Of a DNA stretch of 64,000 bases, positions 56,454 through 64,000 are shown piece after piece. This DNA is from Spartinivicinus marinus (lineage in GTDB: Bacteria; Pseudomonadota; Gammaproteobacteria; Pseudomonadales; Zooshikellaceae), in contig NZ_JAPJZK010000001.1 in assembly GCF_026309355.1 (NCBI RefSeq), positions 6,344,501 to 6,408,500 on the forward strand. Direction: 5' to 3'. Position numbers and translations under genes: made by a program. The notes beneath the pieces were generated by a model. That model did no database searches and had not been told where the DNA came from. It saw only the letters and a program-made list of their open reading frames with translations. The first letter of the stretch is position 1; the number at the start of each line of letters is the position of its first letter.

Positions 56454-57170
56454 TTAAATCGTTAACTGCGGTGGTACTATTTGAAGCGGCTTGGGTTTAA
56501 TCGTATCTGTATTACCTTGAGACTTTCGACTGGTGATTTCACCATCATCAATAATAGTAGCCAGCCCTGTTTGGTTATCGACTTTTACTGAATACACCCC
56601 ACTGCCTGTTGCTACCGTAATATAGGTTTGTCGATTACCACGACTGATTGATACATTCTCATAAACTTGGCCATTTTCAATTTGGCCCTGCCATACTTCG
56701 ACACCATCTTGCGTATTATGGGTTGAAGTAATTTCCGCCTGAACAGATTCATTAAGATGAGGTAAATTCAATACTAGGGTCTGACCAAGGCTTAATTGCT
56801 CTAAAACACCAGGGTTCATCTGCACATGGGCAACATGGATACCCCCTTCCTCAATAATTGGGTTCTCTGCATCAACTACCCAAGCTACTTGAGGCTCAGC
56901 CTGGCCAGAAAAATCATTTACCCATTCATCTACAGGCAACTTTAACTCACTTGGGTCTGCGGCTTTAAATTCAGCTAACGCATTTTTTTCAACCGCTTTA
57001 GCAATGTCTGCATCATGAGTCATTATCTGTTGTAAGGAAGGGACTGCTTGCGCAGTTGCTTGTATCACCGGATTTGTTTGTGGTGAAACATCAATATCCT
57101 GTTTCATCATAAAAACAGAACTAATGCCTATAGATAGTGCACCTAGTCCTAACACCATTGGCTTTAGCAT
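56454..57170 (-). CDS. Membrane-anchored CpaB-like protease secretion chaperone (inferred)
   Basis: 238 residues. A short hydrophobic N-terminal segment (about 4-22) anchors or exports it. An Ala/Gln-rich stretch and helical region (to about 80) lead to a beta-rich domain with EEGGIHVAHVQMNPGVLEQLSLGQTLVLNLPHL and GVEVWQGQIENGQVYENVSISRGNRQTYITVATG. It lies just downstream of the secreted metzincin protease, 117 bases apart. Its size, anchor and pairing recall CpaB, the membrane chaperone of the type II-secreted protease CpaA in Acinetobacter. That match is inferred from context and general pattern, not from a search. AAGAGG lies before the ATG. An intrinsic terminator follows. Confidence 0.65.
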   Translation of the reverse strand: MLKPMVLGLGALSIGISSVFMMKQDIDVSPQTNPVIQATAQAVPSLQQIMTHDADIAKAVEKNALAEFKAADPSELKLPVDEWVNDFSGQAEPQVAWVVDAENPIIEEGGIHVAHVQMNPGVLEQLSLGQTLVLNLPHLNESVQAEITSTHNTQDGVEVWQGQIENGQVYENVSISRGNRQTYITVATGSGVYSVKVDNQTGLATIIDDGEITSRKSQGNTDTIKPKPLQIVPPQLTI

Positions 57171-57200
57171 GTTTTAAACCTCTTACTGAGCGAAATTGAC

Positions 57201-57219
57201 AGGGCTGCAAAGCAGCCCT
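57201..57219 (-). promoter_or_regulatory. Intercistronic hairpin between protease and chaperone-like genes
   Basis: AGGGCTGC-AAA-GCAGCCCT, a perfect 8-bp stem without a T tail. A longer pair TAGCCCGA / TCGGGCTA flanks the same gap. It may lower downstream expression or protect the mRNA. Confidence 0.5.
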
Positions 57220-57287
57220 AGCCCGAATATCATGAAACTACCTGAAAGTTTGCTGTAGCCTGGAGAAATAATCGGGCTAACCATTTT

Positions 57288-59186
57288 TTATTGCTCAATC
57301 TGAACATTATCGATAGCGAAATTGACACCCGCCTGAGGTCCAAAAAGAAAGAGCTTTTGATAGCGTACTTTACCTTTTGGCATGATTTTTATCGTGCCAT
57401 TAATTGTGTGCCATTGACCCGCAGACACTGATTGGCGCTTAATTACGACCCAGTGATGACCACTATCATCAATATAGTACAATCGCATGTCCGCGTATTG
57501 ATGACCTACAGTCGTATCTGTCACTTTTACATTAGCCGAAACTTTATAGGTTTGACCATGACTCAACAGTCCTCGCACATCATACGCCGCACCAGAATAC
57601 CAATATGGACGTTGCGTTATAGCTAAACCATAACGACCTTCACTGGCTAAATTCGATAAAGACACTTTACTTCTGAAGCCTTCATGCCAGCTTTGCAAAC
57701 CACTTTCAAAGTTACTCAACAACACTTGAGGCGTTTTTCTTTTTACAACGGTTGGTTGATGAGAAGCTTGTTTTACAACCGCCTCATCTAGCATAAATGG
57801 AATGCCACTACGTGGAATATAAACAAACAAATAAGCTTCATTACTTTGTTGAGCCTGGCCTGGCTTAATCGTAAATTGTGCCTTTATTTGGCTAAATTCA
57901 CGATCAGTAACAGACTGCGAGTCTAACTCTACATATTTTTGACCCGGAATATAAAGTAATACTTTGGTATCTGCGCGAGTATTTTGGCTGGATGCCAACT
58001 TAACCTTAACAGAAAAATCATAGCGCTTATTGACTTCTAAACCAGTTACTTTTGTATAAGTACCAGCGCCGTACTGATGATTAGTCACTTTTAATACCTG
58101 ATCCTTACCACAGGATTTGGTAATAGTTTCAACATTGAGCTGGCTTGCATAACTTGCTCCCCAGTATTGATGCTGATTATTTGAAAACTCAGGGTTTTTA
58201 ATTAAGTTTCCTTTCACCTCAGGTTTTTTACAGACTTTATTATTAACAACCGTTCTTGTTGCGACCTTCGTTTCGGTCGTGTTTGTAGTCGTTGTTTGCG
58301 TTTTATTTGTTGTTGTATTTTTTCTATTAGTCGTTTGGGTTTTATTTGAGGTTGTCTCTGTCTTGTTATTGTTGACCTGGCTAGTCGCGTAAGCTGCCGG
58401 CATAAATTCAGCTAATTGAGTCGCTACACGGTTTAATGCTTGCGCTGCATCAGCACTGTTAGCTTCACTATTCTTCACCCCACAAGCTAACCCTTTACAA
58501 TCATAAACATTCGGATTAGAGAAATATTGAAGCCTGGGAACCCACTTGCCATTACCATAAGCACTTTGATAAGCCATTGTCGTAACAAATAAACCATTAA
58601 CGCCATGACCGACACCCCAATCGAAAATTGAACCCCGGCTTTCTTGTGCTCGAGAATGGCTTAGCCCCATATTATGACCTAACTCATGAGCATAGGAGCT
58701 TGTACAATCAAGAGAAACCCAGTTATAAGCAACTCCCTTTGAGTTCACATCTATTTTACCAGTCTTACCATTACCCCAAGGTAAATAACCTAGTCCACAA
58801 TATTGATTAGAAGGGCCAACTAAAGTAACAAAGTCAGCGCCATGCTTTGCCCTTAACTCAGCAACATACTCATTATTTTTTAATTTTTTCAATAAAGGGC
58901 CAGTCAAATTATCTGAAAAGCCTTCTGATTGAGGTAAAGCACTATGGTGAACCAAACGTAACTTAATATTAATGTTACTGTTTTCATAGCTTTTATTCGC
59001 ATAGGTAATAAACTGGCTCAATTTAGCAGCCATATCATTATTTTTTGCTGTATTGTTTGTATACACAGCCATTACATCCAAAATAACGGGTCCATCGACA
59101 ACCTCGTTGGCTGTAACAATGTGGCTACTCATAGATGAAATTGCCAGAACCAGGGGGCTAATAAAAGCTTTATTCAACAAGCGCAT
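57288..59186 (-). CDS. Secreted metzincin zinc metalloprotease with two C-terminal carbohydrate-binding-like modules
   Basis: 632 residues. A signal peptide (to about 26, SSHIVTANE) precedes a reprolysin/M12-like catalytic domain with H167-E-x-x-H171-x-x-G174-x-x-H177, the metzincin zinc motif, and TTMAYQSA as the Met-turn candidate after it. A Thr/Asn/Lys repeat linker (about 270-318) follows. Residues about 325-470 and 485-632 are two beta-sandwich modules of CBM_4_9-like type (NLIKNPEFSN..., LLSNFESGLQSWHEG...). No long propeptide is visible, in line with a separate chaperone. It is probably exported by a type II system. GAGAGGA lies before the ATG. Confidence 0.88.
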   Translation of the reverse strand: MRLLNKAFISPLVLAISSMSSHIVTANEVVDGPVILDVMAVYTNNTAKNNDMAAKLSQFITYANKSYENSNINIKLRLVHHSALPQSEGFSDNLTGPLLKKLKNNEYVAELRAKHGADFVTLVGPSNQYCGLGYLPWGNGKTGKIDVNSKGVAYNWVSLDCTSSYAHELGHNMGLSHSRAQESRGSIFDWGVGHGVNGLFVTTMAYQSAYGNGKWVPRLQYFSNPNVYDCKGLACGVKNSEANSADAAQALNRVATQLAEFMPAAYATSQVNNNKTETTSNKTQTTNRKNTTTNKTQTTTTNTTETKVATRTVVNNKVCKKPEVKGNLIKNPEFSNNQHQYWGASYASQLNVETITKSCGKDQVLKVTNHQYGAGTYTKVTGLEVNKRYDFSVKVKLASSQNTRADTKVLLYIPGQKYVELDSQSVTDREFSQIKAQFTIKPGQAQQSNEAYLFVYIPRSGIPFMLDEAVVKQASHQPTVVKRKTPQVLLSNFESGLQSWHEGFRSKVSLSNLASEGRYGLAITQRPYWYSGAAYDVRGLLSHGQTYKVSANVKVTDTTVGHQYADMRLYYIDDSGHHWVVIKRQSVSAGQWHTINGTIKIMPKGKVRYQKLFLFGPQAGVNFAIDNVQIEQ

Positions 59187-59759
59187 TTTATCCTCTCTAA
59201 TTACATCAAGAAACTGGGTTGATGTGTTCGGTTCAGCTGCTAATCGGTTGTCCTTAAACAGCCAAAATTAATATTTATCTGATTCGGTAGGTCGTTTTTA
59301 CTCGAGCAGTAAAAATTGTCAGGTTATATCTCAGTGGTTTTACTTATGAACTTCGAAGTGAACTTTACATTAAACAAACACATGTTTACTTTGAACCAGT
59401 TCTCACGTTACATATAATTTTAAACACATATATGATAAAAAATCGGCGTTATATAAACCAAATTAATGATCATTAATACATGAATCAAATACTGTCATCT
59501 TCCCGTTAACTGACCATTTATTCCTTATTTAATCTATCCAAAAACCAGTTAATTTGACGCTGCCTGACCGGATAAAGTGGGTGTAATAAATTCAAGCTAA
59601 TTTCCTTGGTATGTTTAATCGAAGTGGGTCCATCATCGTTTATTTTTTAGACGAGACCACCGAGCGATGGTAACAAAACCTAAAAATCATTCGCGAGGAG
59701 TATAGAAGCAATAACAACCAATCCTAAAAGTCATTCGTAATCAGGTAAGAGGCTTGTCC
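59187..59759. other. Intergenic gap upstream of the protease gene (573 bases)
   Basis: It holds the repeat copy at 59641-59740. The part near 59187-59500 is AT-rich and presumably contains the protease promoter. No gene or named promoter motif is visible. Confidence 0.5.
59641..59740. repeat. Second copy of the palindromic intergenic element
   Basis: ccgagcgatggtaacaaaac followed by ctaaaaatcattcgcgaggagtata matches the element at 23592-23721 at both the centre (ccgagcgatg) and the right end (taacaaagcataaaaaacca then tttgcgaagagtata). A second partial right end (cctaaaagtcattcgtaatc) follows at about 59722. The middle of the element is shortened. Confidence 0.55.
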
Positions 59760-59776
59760 TTAATAAAAACAAGCCT
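59750..59776 (-). terminator. Inverted repeat overlapping the SMI1/KNR4 gene stop
   Basis: AGGCTTGT / ACAAGCCT (8 bp, 11-base loop) spans the stop codon. No T run follows on the minus strand, so it is only a possible terminator. Confidence 0.35.
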
Positions 59777-60398
59777 TAAGAGAATCAGTAGTTAATTGGA
59801 AAGATGATAGGTGCTGATAAAAAAAACTAACAAAGTGTTTATTTAACACCAGTTGATTACCCTGCTTGGATATTTCATAACGTCCAGTATGAAGGCCATT
59901 CGCATAGGTTGCTAAAAAACCAGTATAGCTCTTCTCCAAGTAAAACAGCGTTAAGTGATCAAAGTCCACCTCAATGACCTGAGCCATGATGCCTTCAATA
60001 CCTGGATTTAAATCAATACACAAATATTGACTTTGGGTATTTCGATTGACTGCAAAGGGTACCCTTCCTATACCAAATCGCCCTCCACATAGTTGCTTAT
60101 CATTAGAATGGAATAAACAATCATTGACTGAGCAAAATTGTAGCAATTCATACCAATACTCAATAATGGCCTCTGCAGAAAGTAATTGATAATGGCCATA
60201 TAGAATACCCGGCTCATCCTCACCATCATGTAATGCGAGGCTCTCAACTAAAACCGTAGGTAATAAAGGAAAGTGGCTAGTCAATCTTGCCAATGCTTTA
60301 TTTTCAGCTGCTGGTCTCAATGTTTTTAAACCAGAGGGGTAGTACACTTCCATCCAACGCACAATAACAGACCAGCACTGGAAAATTGCCTGCTGCAT
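59760..60398 (-). CDS. SMI1/KNR4 family protein
   Basis: 212 residues, cytosolic. It has a PxxLKxLRPxA N-terminal pattern, VLVESLALHDGEDEPGILYGHYQLLSAEAIIEYWYEL and a CIDLNPGIEGIMAQVIEVDFD segment with an aromatic and acidic C-terminus, all typical of SUKH/SMI1 domains. SUKH proteins are often immunity proteins against contact-dependent or secreted nuclease toxins, but no toxin gene is beside it. The ATG at 60398 has GAGGA six bases upstream; the ATG at 60413 overlaps that ribosome site and is less likely. Confidence 0.85.
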   Translation of the reverse strand: MQQAIFQCWSVIVRWMEVYYPSGLKTLRPAAENKALARLTSHFPLLPTVLVESLALHDGEDEPGILYGHYQLLSAEAIIEYWYELLQFCSVNDCLFHSNDKQLCGGRFGIGRVPFAVNRNTQSQYLCIDLNPGIEGIMAQVIEVDFDHLTLFYLEKSYTGFLATYANGLHTGRYEISKQGNQLVLNKHFVSFFYQHLSSFQLTTDSLKACFY

Positions 60399-60788
60399 AT
60401 TGATATTCCTCATACAACTAAACCTTATCCAACAGACAGCATAATTTATGCCAAATTTTAGATTTTATTGAAAGCCTGTAACGCTACACTTATTTTCTAT
60501 AAAAAATATACAGATATACATAGAAAAATAAGGATAGCTAAGATTAAGCACCAAATTATGTCGTTTTTAAAAGTGACCCATTTTGTCACTCTTAGCCCAT
60601 CACTACACCTTTTTGAAATACATCACAAAATAATATGTATCAAATCACGTTTTAATAATTATCCTACACGATGAGTCATCCTCACTACTTACTGACGAAA
60701 TCACTCATTATTAGGGGCCCCAGTACTTATATAAAAGAAGTTGTTGTCTATACTTGTCGATTAGCAACCCTACTGAGTGGTTAGAAAA
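60399..60788. other. Divergent gap (390 bases)
   Basis: An AT-rich promoter region between the SMI1 gene and the binding-protein gene. A plus-strand open frame at 60468-60674 lacks a ribosome site and family features. A GGGGCCCC palindrome (60714-60721) and TATATAAAAG follow it; these could be part of the promoter for the next gene. Confidence 0.5.
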
Positions 60789-62012
60789 ATGAGGCTTATT
60801 CACTGTACATTACTATTAAGCATGACGATTGCTAGTTCTACTTGGGCAGCAGACCCAGGCGTTACGGATTCACAGCTTATTTTTGGATCTGTGCTTGCCC
60901 TAAAAGGAAAAGCGAAAGGACTGGGCCTTGGTATGCAAAAAGGGCTCAACGCGGCATTGGAAGATCAAACCGTCAAAGGCAAAAATATCATAATAAAATA
61001 CCTCAATGATTTTTATGAACCCAGAAAATCAAGAAATGCCACAATCACTTTAATTGACCAGGGAATATTTTTAATGATTGGCAATGTAGGTACGCCAACA
61101 GCCAAAGTCACATTACCCTTACTTGCAAAAGCGAATGTTCCTGCTGTTGGTTTTTTTACTGGCGCAGGTATTTTGCGTCCAGCACTGGGGCCTGTCGTTA
61201 ATTTTCGAGCAAGCTATGTTCAAGAAACAGCTGCTGTCATAAACCAGGGAATTACTAATGGACTGAAACCCAGTGAAGTATGTGCCTATGTACAAAATGA
61301 TGCTTATGGGATGGCTGGTTTAATTGGTATTCGTCAAGCTCTTGCTGAACACAATACAGATACTAACGTGCTAAATCTATACGATAAAATAATCAAAATG
61401 GAAGGCGTTATTCCCGCCAGAAATGGTATTGGACCTATTGGCGTTTACCAAAGAAACACTAATAAAGTTCGTCCAGGTTACCAGTCGCTTGTTGAGTGGG
61501 AACAAGAAACTGGAAAAAGTTGTAAATTAGTTGTTACTGTTGGTGCCTATAGCAATATTGCTCATTTCGTTCGGGTTGCAAATGTAGTGAATAAAGAAAA
61601 ATGGATTATTTCGGCTGTATCATTTACTGGCGCTGATAACTACAAAGCTGACTTAACCAAGTATAAAGCAACAGATCGAGTATTGATGACCCAAATAGTG
61701 CCTTTACTTGATTCCAAATTGCCTATTGTTGCTGAGGCTAAACAAGCTTTAAAAAGTGACTTTGGTTTTGTATCTCTAGAAGGTTACATCGTTGGTAAAA
61801 TGACATTGACTATTCTTAATAATATTGATGGCGAGCTAACTCGTGAAAACTTTATGAAGCAAGTAAAAATCACCAAACTCAACCTCGGAGGGCTAGATAT
61901 CGACTTTACCAGCAATCCTTATCAAGGCTCCAACCTTGTTATTGTTAGTCAACTTAAGGATGGCCAATATATACCTGCCGCACCTGCTACTTGGCAAACA
62001 ATGATGAAATAA
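60789..62012 (+). CDS. Periplasmic type I binding protein (branched-chain amino acid ABC-like, Peripla_BP_6)
   Basis: 407 residues. A signal peptide (MRLIHCTLLLSMTIASSTWAA) is followed by VTDSQLIFGSVLALKGKAKGLGLGMQKGLNAALED, the usual start of type I LivJ-like binding proteins, and GNVGTPTAKVTLPLLAKANVPAVGFFTGAG, the ligand-hinge region. No permease or ATPase gene is adjacent. The next gene is a chemoreceptor-like protein starting 23 bases later, so a sensing role is likely. The ATG was chosen over the upstream GTG at 60777 because the signal peptide begins here. Confidence 0.85.
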   Translation: MRLIHCTLLLSMTIASSTWAADPGVTDSQLIFGSVLALKGKAKGLGLGMQKGLNAALEDQTVKGKNIIIKYLNDFYEPRKSRNATITLIDQGIFLMIGNVGTPTAKVTLPLLAKANVPAVGFFTGAGILRPALGPVVNFRASYVQETAAVINQGITNGLKPSEVCAYVQNDAYGMAGLIGIRQALAEHNTDTNVLNLYDKIIKMEGVIPARNGIGPIGVYQRNTNKVRPGYQSLVEWEQETGKSCKLVVTVGAYSNIAHFVRVANVVNKEKWIISAVSFTGADNYKADLTKYKATDRVLMTQIVPLLDSKLPIVAEAKQALKSDFGFVSLEGYIVGKMTLTILNNIDGELTRENFMKQVKITKLNLGGLDIDFTSNPYQGSNLVIVSQLKDGQYIPAAPATWQTMMK

Positions 62013-62035
62013 GTAGAGCACCTGCTTTAATTAAT

Positions 62036-63943
62036 ATGAACATATTACCCAAGGTTACTCTTTATAGTATTTTAAATATACTGATTATTCTTAGTGTAGC
62101 GATTATTAGTTATACCCTTTCATCCAGATCAACTGAAAAGACGGTTGCCATTATTGAAGAAGAAGTCGACCCTATCCTTTCTGCACAAAACCTTGATACT
62201 CACTTTACTCAAATCATGCTCTATGCCATTACTCATATGACATTAACTGAAGAGCAAAGCATGCTAGATCTAGAACAAATTATTGAAGAAGAGCGTCGTC
62301 TATTTGAAAATTATGTAGATGATTACAGAAGCAACATAAAAAGCATACTTCTGAAAAAAAAGATAGATAATTATGTTGAAATAATTCATGAGATGGATAC
62401 AACAATAGATCAAGCGATTCATTATAACAAAAATTTTGACCAAGAAGCAGGGCTGAACTTATTACTTGGGAAAGGCAAACTACAGCTGGAAAGTGCTGGC
62501 GATTTAGTATTACAAATGAAGAATATACATCGCCTGAAAATCGATGAAAACAAGCAAACTGTGTTAAACAATAACAAAGTACTGGCTAAATCATTAGCTT
62601 TAATTGGCTGCATAACTTTAACAATTTATATTTGTATTTTTATTTATATAAAAATAGTTTTTATAAAACCAATAAAGCAGCTATCAAATATGGTCTCAAT
62701 TGCCAAACAAGGAGACTTGACTTCAGTGGTTTCTGTATCAACAAAAGACGAAGTTGGCATGATGACTCGCTCTCTTCAAGACCTATTTCATGATCGTATT
62801 TCCCCCGTCATACGTAATACCCAATCATTAACAAACAGCCAAGCCCAACAGGCTAGTGAGTTTGCTAAATCCTTTAAAGACATTGCAACAAGCTCAGAAT
62901 CGCTCAAAACACAATCAGGCAAAATATCAGATAGCTCTAATCTCATGGCAACCAATGTAATGTCCGTTGCCGATGCAACCGTCAGTACTTCTAAAAATAT
63001 TAGTGAAGTCAATCTTTCAATAGAAAAGTCTGTATCACTCCTTAATAACTTAGATAAATTAACAAAAACCAGTGTAAAGGATATTGATGAGCTAAGTGAA
63101 ATTTCAAACAGTATTTATGATAGTATTCACCAAGTAACGGGGCAGATGAATCAGTTTTCAAATGATATCAGTACCATTAACGCCCTCTCAGAACATTCAA
63201 GTCAAGCGGCTACCCGTTCCCAAGCAAGCGTACAGTCAACAATCAAAGTGCTCGGCGAACTCGAAAGCGTAACAGATGAAATTTTTGGCTTCATCGACCA
63301 AATCGCTGAAATTTCTACCCAAACCAATGTACTTAGCTTGAATGCAGCGATAGAAGCCTGTCAAACAGCTGATGATATGGGGGGATTTAGAGTAGTTGCA
63401 GGTGAAGTAAAAAAGCTAGCCGCTCAAACTCAGCAGGCCAATGTTAAACTGGCTAGGCTCGTGAAAACAGCACAAACTAGATTAACTATTGTCATGAGAA
63501 ACTGTGATAATGCCTTTGATCGCTCCGCAGAAGTCAATGATAACAATCAAAAAATAGCTAAAATGATGGCACAACAAGCTGAAACCATAGTGGTTGTTTC
63601 TCGAAATATAGAGTCGATATCAGCATCATGCACTAATGCAGATGTAATTACTAATAGAGTCATTAACAGTTTTAAAGAAATATCTCAGTCAGTAGAAAAT
63701 AATTTTTTAGCCACCAAAACCATGAGTAAGAATGCCAGTGAGTGTGAGAGTCATGTGATGGCGATAGTTGAGCTTATAAAACAAGCATCTGAAGAAGCAA
63801 CTTGTGTCAGCAAAAACCTGAAGAGTATTAATAAAGAAATTGTTGAAATTGATAGCAACGTTGTAGAAAGTCACCGAAGCGCCCAAAATATGTTTGATGC
63901 CGCTAAAGAGTTAAATGTGTTAATGGCTTTTTTTAAAGTTTAA
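62036..63943 (+). CDS. Methyl-accepting chemotaxis-type transducer
   Basis: 635 residues. A helix (about 7-29), a periplasmic helical ligand domain of about 160 residues, a second helix (about 195-218), then a HAMP-like segment (VFIKPIKQLSNMVSIAKQGDLTS). The long cytoplasmic coiled coil has the signalling tip IAEISTQTNVLSLNAAIEACQTADDMGGFRVVAGEVKKLA, close to the MCP consensus but with Cys and Ala-to-other changes. There is no C-terminal NWETF-type tether. It follows the binding-protein gene with 23 bases between them, and no che genes are in the window. The start ATG at 62036 was preferred to an in-frame TTG at 61991. Confidence 0.88.
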   Translation: MNILPKVTLYSILNILIILSVAIISYTLSSRSTEKTVAIIEEEVDPILSAQNLDTHFTQIMLYAITHMTLTEEQSMLDLEQIIEEERRLFENYVDDYRSNIKSILLKKKIDNYVEIIHEMDTTIDQAIHYNKNFDQEAGLNLLLGKGKLQLESAGDLVLQMKNIHRLKIDENKQTVLNNNKVLAKSLALIGCITLTIYICIFIYIKIVFIKPIKQLSNMVSIAKQGDLTSVVSVSTKDEVGMMTRSLQDLFHDRISPVIRNTQSLTNSQAQQASEFAKSFKDIATSSESLKTQSGKISDSSNLMATNVMSVADATVSTSKNISEVNLSIEKSVSLLNNLDKLTKTSVKDIDELSEISNSIYDSIHQVTGQMNQFSNDISTINALSEHSSQAATRSQASVQSTIKVLGELESVTDEIFGFIDQIAEISTQTNVLSLNAAIEACQTADDMGGFRVVAGEVKKLAAQTQQANVKLARLVKTAQTRLTIVMRNCDNAFDRSAEVNDNNQKIAKMMAQQAETIVVVSRNIESISASCTNADVITNRVINSFKEISQSVENNFLATKTMSKNASECESHVMAIVELIKQASEEATCVSKNLKSINKEIVEIDSNVVESHRSAQNMFDAAKELNVLMAFFKV

Positions 63944-64000
63944 TCATAATCCAGCAATAATTTACTGGAATACATATTAAGCATACTATTAGCTAATTAA

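Noticed and set aside
60468-60674. Plus-strand open frame of 68 codons between the SMI1 and binding-protein genes
   Set aside because: It lacks a ribosome site and any recognisable motif, and lies in a divergent promoter gap.

Overview
The window is chromosomal DNA of a marine-type gammaproteobacterium. The gene content and order (cbb3 oxidase accessory genes leading into hemN, an FNR/Anr regulator and apt; ppsA divergent from ppsR; prpBCD; 4.5S RNA) fit Oceanospirillales-like bacteria such as the Zooshikella/Spartinivicinus group. That placement comes from protein resemblance and repeat style, not from a search. Base composition is moderately AT-rich, and the surface-glycan block looks AT-richer than the housekeeping parts. 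I saw no tRNA, rRNA, CRISPR array, intact insertion sequence or prophage.

Region by region. (1) 1-9.5 kb: micro-oxic respiration. The last cbb3 oxidase subunit ccoP is followed by the assembly genes ccoG-ccoH-ccoI-ccoS, a TauE/SafE-like membrane protein, hemN, the oxygen sensor fnr/anr and apt. (2) 9.9-14.6 kb: a lone lysozyme-fold gene that looks phage-derived, a short DksA-like protein, ttcA, a DUF547 protein, a Yip1 membrane protein and sprT. (3) 15.1-18.8 kb: one very large lipoprotein. (4) 19.6-31.8 kb: surface glycan block with a Wzx-like flippase, an ATP-grasp ligase, an acyltransferase, a gtrA-gtrB-gtrX-like cassette, a cytosolic beta-propeller protein, a GT4 glycosyltransferase and an O-glycosylation ligase of the exosortase-A-associated type. 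(5) 31.9-44.3 kb: mixed genes including recQ, a PstS-OmpA fusion with an apparent Pho box, periplasmic cyclophilin, 4.5S RNA, patatin, tandem rhodanese, a decayed solute-binding gene and a dienelactone hydrolase. (6) 44.4-52.9 kb: carbon metabolism, with PEP synthase and its regulator, the methylcitrate cycle genes prpB-prpC-prpD and a NIP-like MIP channel. (7) 52.9-64 kb: signalling and secretion, with a PilZ protein, a membrane GAF-GGDEF diguanylate cyclase, a solute-binding-like protein, a metzincin protease paired with a likely membrane chaperone, an SMI1/KNR4 protein, and a binding protein followed by a chemoreceptor-like protein.

How they connect. The first block builds and matures the high-affinity oxidase and makes haem without oxygen under FNR control. 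The glycan block looks able to flip, decorate and ligate a surface polysaccharide. The ppsA/ppsR and prp genes let propionyl-CoA carbon enter pyruvate and gluconeogenesis. The last block repeatedly pairs periplasmic ligand-binding folds with c-di-GMP or chemotaxis-type outputs.

The points I would look at first are: the Pho box in front of the PstS-OmpA fusion; the protease and presumed chaperone pair; the binding-protein plus chemoreceptor pair; the hydrolase that appears to have lost its nucleophilic serine; the internally deleted solute-binding gene; the 1.2-kilo-residue lipoprotein; and a family of palindromic intergenic repeats found in several gaps.
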